A stretch of DNA of 64,000 nucleotides from [Phialemoniopsis] sp. UDSM-2020 (Eukaryota > Ascomycota > Sordariomycetes > Thyridiales > Thyridiaceae). Positions 36,299-47,600 of the stretch are shown here, piece by piece (position 1 is the first letter of the stretch; every line of letters begins with the position of its first letter). Both the position numbers and the translations under genes were made by a program. The stretch is taken from contig JAEILZ010000001.1 of NCBI GenBank assembly GCA_018873225.1, forward strand, positions 3,844,001 through 3,908,000, read 5' to 3'. The notes beneath the pieces are model-generated. The model was not told where the DNA came from. It did not search any database and saw only the letters and a program-made list of their open reading frames with translations.

Positions 36299-39200
36299 CT
36301 AACCATACAGTGTTCCCCTCGGTAGCAGTCCCCAGCTGCCTCCGCAGCTGCATTTCCTCTGCTGCGCCAGCACAAAGGTGAAGCCTGGTCGCATGGTATT
36401 GGCATCTTCCATGACGGTTGCGCACCTGACGCACCTCCTCCACTGCGGGCTTGCATTCAAGTCTGACAGGCTGTTGACCGGTACGCCTTTTGGTGCTTCC
36501 AGTTCACTGCGCCTGAAAACGTCGACGTAAATGCCTTTGGATCGCTTTCGCAACAGGCAAGCTTCATCCTCGTCCACTTCGAGTATCGAATAATCAGCGA
36601 AGAATAGCTCAGGTCGATTGATCTGTGTTTGGAAGGTTTTGAGATCCTGGTTGAAGAACTTGCTGATGACTGGCAAGAAGGTACTAGGCGGGTTGTTGGC
36701 CAATAGCAGAGTCAACTCGCAGTGGGCTTGCATCCTCTTCATTTGCTGCTCAACGGGGTTTTGGGCCTGCTGGCCGCCCTTGGCCGCGTTGGCTTGGGCG
36801 TTCTTCATGGAAGCCAGGGAGCTTTGATAAGCTGACCGGATGTCTCCGGACAAGGTGGCCAATAATTTGTCAAACTCTGAGATCTTGACAACACTGGCCG
36901 AGGTGTAACGCTGGATCTTTGAGTATGCCTGGAATAGCGGAGTCTGCGATCTGGGAACACTCGCAGGGTCCATGGCGGCTTTCGGGAAGGCGATATTCTC
37001 GTAGTACTGGATAGCCCGATTCGACAAGGTTTCGAGGAGTTGAACCCGCCGACACAACGCAGCCAATAGGCCACGAGTGGAGGAGCACAGGACTAGATGC
37101 AGAGAGACCTCGTTCTTGCTTTGGAGGTAAGCCACCAACTCATTGAAACGCGTTGGAACCAACAGCGCTTTGAAGTCTTCATCCGCCATGAGGTTGAGAA
37201 GACTATCAGTTAAATAGGCCAATAGGCTCAGTGCCCATCGAGTGCAACCCGCTAGAGCATCGACAACCTCTGCGGATGGTGGAATGCGATTAGCTACTTG
37301 TTTGGCAAACTTAAAGTGGAACAATCGGAGGGTCCTTACCTGGCTCGTCCAAGGGATTCAACTTCTCCTTGAGATTGATCGGCGTGTTGTTAGCAATGGT
37401 GATGAGAATCACAATATTGCGCACACTCAAAGCCAGTGTGGCAAACTTGCTGGAGAAGGATCTTCGTCTGAACTCTCCATTGAAACCGAGGTGGTTGAGC
37501 AGACCTAAGCAGAGTTGCAGTTGATGGTTCCTCACGAGGGAGTCATGATGGGCCTCTTCCGAGTAGTCGATATGCACCTTAAGCATTCGAATAATCTCGG
37601 TCATCCAATCATACGGGAACCCTAAGCCATTGTAAGTATGTCAACGCATGGACCTGGTCAAGCCGAGTCACTTACGTGATTTATCTGCAAACCGCCTAGC
37701 AATGGCGAGCACGTCATCGAATGACGTTTGTGAAGTCACCGCTGTTGATGCCGTGACAGTCAAGCCTGCGATGGTAGCGTAGTACTGGCCTAACATGCAC
37801 TTGGCGTTAGCGGAGCGTCAACACAATGTCTGGGTGGGTATACTCGCTATCTTGAGTAGTTGACCCAACCTCCTGGGTAATACACTGCAGGCAATTCCAC
37901 TTGACTTTGTAGTCTTCGCATATCTGTACGAAAGAGCAATTCGTTGGCGAGAATGCCATCTGGAGACCTGTTGCCTCTGCATAAGTATGTTGATCAAAGA
38001 AGGCACACGAAGGGTAGCTCACAAGGAGTTTCGTCGGCAAAGTGAAATCCGGCTTGATTCAGCACAGTGATCTTGCTGGGATCAGCCTCGCCGAAAATTT
38101 CGCTCATCGTCACTCTGTCACGGTACTGCACAGTGCCATCGCTAAAGGCGAAACAGATGAATTTTGAGTGGTGGAGGGTGTGGATGGAGATGATAACTTT
38201 GTTGATGACGATGGAGTCTAGCTTCTTCAATCGGGAGGTGGCCTAGGGACTGTCAGCAACTCAATAAGGAAAAGGGCAAGTCAATACAACATACTGATGG
38301 CGCAGATACCGTGCCCTTGGAAGGCAGTTGTTGGAATGCGGGATGTACTCCTGGCTGCTGATCGGTAACCAGCTCCCAGCAGTTCACAATACTCTGGGCC
38401 TCCTGGTTGAACCCAGAACCAGCTGTTGGCAGATGAGACCGAACAGCCAGCACGATGGGAGGGGTGAACGACTGCCCGGAACTATCGACGGTTGGTTGTA
38501 TCACTTCAACATGCGACAGCTGTGCCGTCATGGCATCTACTTGGGAGTCGCTAGGGTCGAATTGAAACCAGCGAGTGATGGCAAGTCGTTTCTCCTTAAA
38601 AGACGGGTTAAGCGGCATGCTCCCTGGTGGCACCTGTTTTTCGGTCGTGGGGAGACCCCAGTTCACGTGTATCCGTATCGTCTTCAGCTGTCTCGATTTC
38701 GTGGCCATGGCCACGATCAGGGATACTGGGAGGACGTCAGAGAAAAAAATCGGGTGCGTGTATGCGAGTGTCCCGTCAAGCTTACCCTTGTCATAAGAAC
38801 ATATTGAAGCGTGAGTGATGAGATCCTCCTTAGATGACACGCTCTCGAGCTCCAGCTGCGTCTCCTGGAATCTATTGTTGTTTTGGGTGAAGAACAGTTT
38901 CAGGGTGCCATTGGCAGTGACACAGAAGAGAGCGCTCTTGCTGGGATTGGGATGCCATGGCCCCAGTGCGGGCAGATAAGTGTTCTCATAACGATACGTG
39001 TTTCCCTCCTTGACTGCAGGCCCGTGAAGAACATTGTACTGCTGAAAGTATGAGAGGTTGTATTAGGTTGGTCCCGACACTGAACGAAAGTGGCGTACTT
39101 ACCTGCTTGTTCTGGGGCATCAAAGGCAGCCAGTAGCAACCGACGACGGCATGGAGGTCATCAATGGGATCGGGATCCCACGGACGCACCAGATACGGCC

Positions 39201-39665
39201 TGTTGATGTTGGTGTTGAAATTCAAGACACTGACACGACCAACGGCATCTATGACGGCCAGCTCGGCGCCCACAGCGGGTGACCATGCCAAGTGGGTGAT
39301 AGGACCACCGTTGAAGTTGCTACCAAACTGGTTCCAGGATGTGGGCTCACTGAGACCCCAGGAACCGTCTTTGGGATGGACGCGGAGGTAGCGGAGCTCG
39401 ATAGATTTACCGTCAGCCCCAATCGAAGCGACCGTCCCTTGTTTTGACCATGCGATGCTCCTAGAAATCATTTAGCCCATGAAAAGATCTCGATGCTATT
39501 TCATAGCATAGCCACGACTGACCGGCAGCACCCACGACCTCTCAGCTCATCAAGCTGTTGCTGAAGCTGCTTGCTGTGAGGTCGGATCGGCAGCCCCAGA
39601 TCTACGGGGTCACCAAATAGGTCAACGTCGACACCTTGCAGGTCGACATGCATTGCGTCGTTCAT
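36299..39665 (-). CDS. MED16: Mediator complex subunit 16 (MED16/Sin4)
   Basis: Mediator tail subunit linking activators to RNA polymerase II. Nine exons are proposed: 39665-39523, 39460-39103, 39041-38786, 38725-38295, 38242-38023, 37967-37848, 37789-37676, 37621-37340 and 37269-36299, giving 964 aa. The start MNDAMHVDLQGVDVDLFGDP leads into a WD/beta-propeller-like N-terminal half (RSIAWSKQGTVASIGADG, THLAWSPAVGAELAVID). The C-terminal half is helical and ends in a Cys-rich tip with CVRCATVMEDA and RKCSCGGSWGLLPRG, probably zinc-binding. Intron 37790-37847 uses a GC donor (AGCGAGT) with a good CTAAC branch, since no GT donor keeps frame. Intron 38726-38785 is 60 bp and stop-free, so retention would add 20 residues. 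The family assignment is strong; some borders are uncertain. Confidence 0.85.
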
Positions 39666-41544
39666 CGGAGATGGTCTGTCGCCTGGTACCTTCGACCATG
39701 GGATAGGATGTTTTACGGTTGGTAATTGTGAGAAATGATGTTGTGTAATTCATATGTGGCCAAGAAATAGGACCCTTTTCACTCTGAGACCAAGTGAATG
39801 GCAAAAGATGCAGGCTTCAGGCGATTTCAAAACCCCCTGTTCCTGGGTGAAGCTTGGGTAGGTAGGTACCTGAGCACGCTTGAGGCTGAGATAGATGAGT
39901 GCAAGCTACGTGGGCTGCGCTGCGAGCCACGATACCAAGCTACCACGCACGAGCCACAGGGAAGCCCCACAGAGCAAGCACTGTGCATACAAGCCACAAA
40001 GCACACAGTGCCAGCACGATGAGGTGCGGTGGACCGGAAAGGGGAAGGCGGCTTGCCAAGCAAGATCCAACGTGGAGAATTTTCCATCTGGCACTAGCGC
40101 CGCCCCACTCTTCCGCATGCCCTGCAGAGAGGTGAAAGTACCAACCCGGGTACCCAAGTACTCCCTCAGCTGTGCGTTATTGCCTGGCATCCACTCTACG
40201 TTTCCCGGCAACCACCACGACAGCACTTCTCTCATTCTCCACACCAAAGGGCAATTAAGCTGAGAACTTTGAATAGATTATCCCACTGCCCTGCAATGCC
40301 TCTGTGCTTTCCCACGGGTTTACCGTTTTGAGAAAGTAGTCTATACAGTAAATACCGAGGGAGAGGAGAGTAACCCATCATAGTGCAGAGCATTTGACAG
40401 AATTGATTCGCCATACCGCCACCTCTCAGTTTACTGACGTAAGATCGGACTTTTCTATTGTATGAGAAGAATAGGAGTGGTGGCGATTCAAGCAAGGAAA
40501 GTCAGCAATTTCATTCACACAAAAGTCAATCAAAACTAACATGCCAATCACCATGTCTGATACCTAAGTTTTCTTCTTTCTGTGGTTGTTGGCATGTTAG
40601 GTAAGTATGTCAAGCCCAAACTGCAAAGCAAGAACAAATATTGAAACATTTTCTGTCAATCAGACTGGCTCTCTGTTCGGCTAACTAGCAGCTCAGGGCT
40701 GATCATTTCTGAGGGAGGGTGAGAACATTGCCCGATATCTCTCAGCACCCAAGGTAATCTCCCCGGCCCATCCTTCTCAGTGGCCTTAGCACAAGATATC
40801 TACCAATGCATAGAAGGTTGCAAGGGGTGGAACAGACCTTGACAGAAAGGTCTATCGTATATATTCTTCTTCTACAACACATCTCAACTTTGAATCAAGA
40901 GAACAAGGACATTTGGAAATCAGCCAGAGTACAATCAGGGTACGGAGACATTTCTCTGGGGGTGGAGCGAAAGCGACCGGGCTGATCCAGGAATCCCCCG
41001 GGAGTACTGTTGTGTACTCCCTAAACAAAACAGTGGCCCTTTGTTGTTGGCCCCCGCTAGCGATTACATGCCGGGTCTGGGAGGAAAGGCTATGCGCACC
41101 GAGACTTTCCTGCGGCTCACCTCCAGCCTGGCAGACTCCCCGCCCACCCAATCTCTCACCTGCGCTGGCTGGCTGCGGGCTCCCATAACCGCTGGCGCTG
41201 CGTCTAATTCACCCTCGTTAATGTTCGTCAACCCCGGGTTGAATACTTTCAACCTCACAACACATACACCCGCCCAGACTCACAGCCAGGCACACAGAAC
41301 CACACTGACAATAGCAAGCAGAGCCGCTCTATTGTCTCCATTCACTCCATTGTTTCTACTGTTTTTATTTTTGGCGCCTGCTTTGTCGACATGGTGTAGC
41401 GAGGGAGTCCCTTTTTCCTTCTCTGTCTCCTCACTCGAAGCCACTCTCCTTCCTCCCTTCGCTCTTTCTAACCCGAAGGAAGATTGCCACTTGGCTTCTC
41501 AACTGTACACAACAAACCCGTCAAACCCAGAGACCGCCATCACG
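39666..41544. other. Divergent region, MED16 and sirtuin genes
   Basis: About 1.9 kb between MED16 (-) and the sirtuin gene (+). No separate gene is supported. The last 480 bases are open in the sirtuin frame and include an in-frame ATG at 41068 (see findings); the stretch 41330-41500 is C/T-rich as in many fungal leaders. Confidence 0.45.
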
Positions 41545-43523
41545 ATGAGTTCCGACCATTCGTCACCGCCGTCATCCCCCCTCTCCGTCCTTTCGAAGTC
41601 GCCTTCCCTGCCCTCCTCTCCAGTATCTCTTGATCCTTCAAAGAGATATCCGTCACCGACAGCAAGCTCACAGTCGGGAGGAGCATCGCCAATGAAGGTG
41701 GCTGACGACCCGGGCGAGATCTGCGTCCGTACGGACGGCCCCCCTCCCCCGAAGCGCCGCCGAGTGAACCCGCCCAAGCCTCGAACTACTGAGTACGTGA
41801 AACTGGACGAGCTTTCCGAAGACGACGAGGAGAAGTTGGAAGGGCTTCTCAAGGCGTTGCGCAAAAAGAAGAAGATCGTGGTGATCGCCGGTGCCGGAAT
41901 ATCAGTCTCCGCAGGAAGTAAGTTTACATTCGAATCCAGAATCTAACTCCTCCAAACATAATGTACTAACTCAAATTAACAGTCCCCGATTTCCGCTCGT
42001 CCACTGGTCTGTTTACGACGTTACGAGGCCAGAACGGACTGAAAGGTTCTGGAAAGCACTTGTTCGACGCCTCAGTCTACAAGCACGATGACTCTACTGA
42101 ATCTTTCCATACCATGGTCCGCGAATTGGCGCACATGACCAAGAACGCCAAACCGACTCCGTTCCATCATCTCTTGGCCTCGCTCGCCCATGAGGGACGC
42201 CTGATGCGACTGTATTCGCAAAATGTGGACTGCATCGATACTGCAATGCCCCCGCTGGCGACAAAGATCCCTCTCAACCGCAAAGGACCCTGGCCGGCGA
42301 CGGTCCAATTACATGGCGGTCTCGAAAAGATGGCTTGCAGCAAATGCGGCGACCTCGCAGATTTCGATGGATCACTGTTTGAGGGCCCGGAGGCACCGCC
42401 GTGCAAAGCCTGCACCGAGGCTGACGAGGTGCGGACTGCTTTCGCTGGCAAGCGGAGTCACGGTGTTGGCCGTCTCCGACCAAGAATCGTACTCTACAAT
42501 GAGTACAATCCTGACGAAGAGGCGATTGGCTTGGTAACGAAATCGGATCTCAAGAGGGGACCAGACGCCGTTATTGTGGTTGGGACAACTTTGAAGATTC
42601 CTGGTGTTCGACGCATTGTCAAAGAAATGTGCCTTTCTACGCGAAGCAAGAACAACGGCTTTACAGCGTGGATCAATGTCGACTCGGAACCCCAGGGAGC
42701 CGAATTTAAGGACTGCTGGGATCTCGTTGTCAAGGGCAAATCCGACGATGTAGCGCAGCTCGTTGGTCTACCGCACTGGGATGAGCAGGATATCGGCGAT
42801 TCCTGGAAGGTCACCGGGGTCCCTGAAGCAGAAGAGCGCTGCAAGGCAGGCATCGACCGGGAGCATATCGATATTGTGCTTGATGCCAAGCCGCCCGCAG
42901 ACATCAAGAAGCCCGTCGCTGTCAAGGAAGAGACACCCGAGCTGCCCGAGCTCAAATCCAAATTGGTTGAGCAGGTGCAGGGTATTCCCACGCCCAGCGC
43001 GAGCCCCAAATTACGCACCGCTCTACCAGATCACCCGGCACCAAGCAAGACTAAAAAGCAGGGCAAGTTGCTATTCGGCACACAAGCAAAGGATGGGTCA
43101 GAAACCAAGACGACCAAGTCGCGCAAGCCACGGCAGCCGAAGAAGGTCAAGGAAGAACGCCCGCGGAGCAACCTCACCAACGCTTTCAAGGCAACTAAGA
43201 ATGTCTCCGCTGGTGCTGGTGTTGTCAAGGCCTTTGCAGCGAACAAGCAGACCCTCACCAAGGACAGGAAACGCTCCCTACCTCTGGAGCCCGAGTCTTC
43301 CGATCTGTCGTCTCCGCCGGCTACCTCACACGACGACGGCAAGCAGATTTGCACGGGACTGCCGCCTCTGCGCGGGAATTACTTCAAGGAGAACCAACCG
43401 CCATTCTCTATTCAAGCGGCGCCCTCAACCCCTCCTTCGCAACATGGACAATTTTCACCCTCCGGCCGGGAGACTATCTCGCCAACGTCCAAGCCGCGCT
43501 CATTAAGCCACCTGATTGACTAG
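41545..43523 (+). CDS. NAD-dependent protein deacetylase, Hst3/Hst4-like sirtuin
   Basis: Two exons, 41545-41917 and 41983-43523, with a 65-bp intron (GTAAGT...ACAG, TACTAAC branch); 637 aa. It removes acetyl groups from lysines with NAD; Hst3/Hst4 in yeasts act on histone H3 K56 after replication. Seen: a Ser/Pro-rich N-terminus, a basic nuclear signal PPKRRRVNPPK (67-77), the Rossmann motif GAGISVSAG plus IPDFRSSTG (116-133), QNVD (204-207), catalytic His235 in QLHGGL, and zinc ligands Cys243, 246, 265 and 268 (CX2C-X18-CX2C). From about residue 415 the tail is basic and disordered, longer than in yeast. QNVDC replaces the common QNIDG. Assignment to Hst3/4 rather than Hst1/2 rests on the overall pattern and is moderately sure. 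Confidence 0.9.
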
Positions 43524-44656
43524 AAGTCGGTGCTTTTGACGCCGGTACAGGGATTGTCGCCGCGCCGACTACGGAGCGGGCGTCGGATCTAGGGACGCGT
43601 AATAAACCTTGCTCTGCGTCTTCATTTTAGGCATGGCACTGGAGTTGAAAATGGGTGTGATTTAGGTGTATTGGCGTGGAGGTTGCCCCTGGTGTTTATA
43701 GGGGTCTACTCATCTTATTTGGAGAGGACTTTTGTGTCATTCTTGCATCAGAGTAATTTGGGAGCGTTCGGTGCCCCTCGCTGCTGTAGCTCGCTCGAGG
43801 ACGGCAGTCGTTATAGACATACTTCTAGACTTGGGAATTATCTGGAGTTGGAGAGAGACGTGAAGGAAGCCCTATGGCCTCGCTCTCATTGCCTGTTGGC
43901 TTGCGCTGTACGAATCAAAGCATTCTTCGTCTTGATATCTTCTCCTCTCTCTTGATTGTTATTGATATCAGATGTATTTGGCCAAGAGTCTTGAGGCTCA
44001 TGTCTCATTCCCCCAACGCCCATCTAAACTAATGCTTCTGTACTGTATACATGCAGTCGACCCCGGCGCGAACAGTGGGGGCAACGTATTGCCCTGAACG
44101 GGTTGCAAAGCGTAGTGCTCTATTCCTTGGGATCATGTCCCCGGCTTTCTTGTTCCACTCATCAGAAGTGTTGACAGTTGTTTTTTCTGATAAACGGCCT
44201 ATCTCCCAAATTCGTAAAGTAATAAATCGGAGGGACACTGGGATCGGGCAGTGCAGGATGTCAGGCCGTCAATACAGCCGCCCCTGTCGTCCGCCACGAC
44301 CTGGTCGGCCTCCATACAATCGTCTCCCGCCACGTGACATCAAACAACGAAAGACGCCTAAGCAAGCTTTCCTCCCTGGTTGAGATGTTGCATGGGACAA
44401 GATATGCTGCTACCTCCATGCCAAAATAAGAACAGAGAAAATGAACATGCTGCCCGGGTATGCGTACTAATTTTATAGGTCCACAAGAAGCTCAAAAAAG
44501 ATCAAAAGGTGAAAAGAGATGTGGAAAACGCCGTAATGCCATTATACAGCCTCCACCCAAGTTTTTTCTCGGACGCCATGACCAAAGAATGCATAAGCCC
44601 TACTGATAATCATTCGTCTGTGCTCAGTAAACAGACACTCCGCAACGGAGCCCCGT
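43524..44656. other. Convergent 3' region, sirtuin and CHD1
   Basis: A 1.1 kb spacer between two stop codons, holding both 3' UTRs. Short open frames on both strands carry no recognised motif. No gene is called. Confidence 0.5.
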
Positions 44657-47600
44657 CTAGTAAGGGCTCTGGCGGTTGTGCCACGGCAGTCGTGCGCGAT
44701 CACGGTCCCTATCGTGGTCGAGCCGCCGGTCTTTGCGAGCAAAACTCAACCGGTCGCCATTCTCGTAAGCTCTCCTATCCTCACGGCGCTCATCGCGCCA
44801 GGCCTCCCGGCGAGGATCCTCGTACGGGCGAGCTTGCTCCCGACGCGGTTCTGCGCGCCGAGCCTCGCGCTCGCTGTCAATTTCGCCGTCCTCGAGGTCG
44901 TCACGAGGCGGCTTCTTCGCCTTCTCATCACCACCCTTATTCTCGTCCTTCTTCTTCAGCTGTTGGAACATCTTGGCTAGCTGCTTGCCGGAGACGGCAA
45001 ATTCATTCACAGGCCAAATCGATGATAAGAAGTCCCTGTATAAAGTTAGTCAAGAGAGTCCAAGGTACAGGACGTTGATGTATATGAAACTTACCAGAAG
45101 CGTGGCATCAAGTCGTCGAGCTTCTCGGACGGTATAGCTTGGTTCTTCTTAAGATCCTCCAAGCAATTGCCGATCTGTCGAAGCTCCTGACCCATGATGC
45201 GAGCACGCTCCTTGGCGCCCTCGACCTTGTCCGCAGTCGTGTACATGATGCGCTCGAAATTGCCTCGAACAGGCTTGAGCAGGGACCACATGACTTGTTC
45301 GTCATCTGAATAGTCGAGCTTGGCATCATCCAGCTTCATCAATTCGTGGAAGCGTTGAACAGCGCTATCGCGCTTGTTCTTGAGCGTTTCAAGCTCGGCT
45401 GGATCCAGTTTCTTGCGCTTTTCTTTGTCCTTCTGATGATCTTTATGGTGCTTGTCAGAATGATGCGACTCCCGGCGATCGTGCTCCTCCAAACGACGAT
45501 GCTTGCGGTCGCGGTCGTCATGGCTGTGATCGTGCTTTCTCTTATCCGGCCTGGGAGTCCCTCGTTCACCTCCATTGCTGTGCGATCTATGGTGGTCGCC
45601 AAGGCGATCTCGTCGATCTTTGTTCTGGCTCGGCCTCTTCGATAGCTGCGGTGCTGGAGATGCCGACGCAGATCCGCCGACGTCGCTACGGCGATTTCCA
45701 TTGATGAGGTTCTTCTTACTGCGATGATGATTCTCGACGGCCCTCTGAGCGGCGACATCATCAGAATGCTTGGCAAGCAAGACGGACAGAAGATACTCTG
45801 AGCGACGAACAAGGTGGACAGCGCCGGGCGACTGGATGCTCTTGTCCTCGCCCTTCTTACGCTCCTCCTTTTTCTCGACACGGTGCTCCTCGAGGAAAAG
45901 CTTGTCTTGCATATCAAGTTCAGGGTCGTCTCGGATCTGCATCCAAGCACCAAAACCATACTTATCAATGCCGACAAGGAGCATGCCGTCTTCCCGTGCG
46001 CCCCATTCGCAGCTGTAATGTGCTCCTTTGGTGGCGTCAGGGAGCTTGAAAGTCTTGATGTCCTCATGCTCACCCAGCACCTTGCGCAAGAGTCGGAGCT
46101 GTGGAGGTCGATCGATGATCGTCTCTGCATTGACCTTCTTCACCTCCCCAAAGTCGACCAAGACGGCTTTCTTGTCCTTCTTGGCGAGCGACTTGCCGGC
46201 CTTCTCTTCTTCGTCGCGGAGTCTCGCGTTGTTGGCTTCGACAGCTTGCCTGCTAATTTCCACCAGATCATTGACGATGGAGCGAACAAAATCACGATCC
46301 CGTCCACTAAGACGAGCATCATGGATGATCTCCTCCTCGCGGTCGTCGAGGGACCCATAACGGAAAAGGGCTCGAATGAGGTTTCGGGTTTCCTTCTCAT
46401 TCAACGGTCGGCGTGGATTGCGCATAGCCGCACGCTGTTCCTCGCGCTCCTGTTGTTCTTCCTTCTCTCGCTGTCTCTTCTTGGCCAGACGCTCCGCTCT
46501 CTCCGACTCTGCATCGCCTCTCCTTGCCCCCTTAAGAGCTGCCCTGCGAGGTGCGTTCTCTTCCATGGCCTGCGCGAGATATTCCTCGTGCTTCCGTTTG
46601 TCCTCCTCATCTTTGATGGCAGCAAGCTGCTCGGCAGGAATGATTTGGTCCCAATCTAGATTCAGGTCATCTACCTTGACATCGGTGACTTGCATCCAGT
46701 TATCCCAGTCGATACCTCCACTGCTCAAGTTGATCTTGTCATCCACATCCGTCTTGGTAACCTCAGCATTCTCAAGAATCGAGTCGATATCCAGCTGTTC
46801 CAGCCTCTCCTGGTTACCAGATTGCTCAAAGAGATTTTGAGAGCGCATCTTGAGAATATATTGAATGTCCTCGGCAGTCTTGGCTTCGTCCATCTTCAGG
46901 CCCTTCTCCTTGAACTGTTCGCGCAGAGCCTTGCCTTCATCAGTCACGCCGGCTTGTATCGTGAGATACTCGAGGAAAAGCTTGTTGCGGGCTCGCTTGA
47001 TAACCTCCTCTTCGATGGTCTGTTTTGCAACCAAGCGGTAGACACTGACTGGTCGCTTTTGACCGATACGATGCGCTCTGGCCATAGCTTGCAGATCTGC
47101 CTGAGGATTCCAGTCCGAGTCATAGATAATGACAGTATCAGCCGTCATGAGGTTGATGCCAAGACCACCAGCACGGGTAGATAGGAGGAAGCAGAAGTCG
47201 TCGCTCTCGTCTGCGTTGAAGTGATTGATTGCCATGCGTCTGGGACCAGCGGGAATCGTACCGTCCAGTCTCTGGAACTGATATCCTCGCATACGCAAAT
47301 AGTCGCCAAGGATGTCCAGCATCTTCACCATTTGGCTGAAGATGAGCACGCGATGGTTATCCTTCTTCAACTTGGCAAGAAGTTGGTCGAGCAGCATCAT
47401 CTTGCCGCTGCTGGTGATGAGGCCCTTGATCTGGTCTTCCCTCCGTGTGCTGCCAGCTAGGACACGGTCCTCGACACCGTGAAACATGTAAGGGTGGTTG
47501 CTGACCTTCTTGAGTTCCATCATGATGTTGAGGAGCGACTGCTTCTGACCACCACTAGCGTCACTGAGCGCCGCATAGTTCCTCGTCAAGATGTTCTTGT

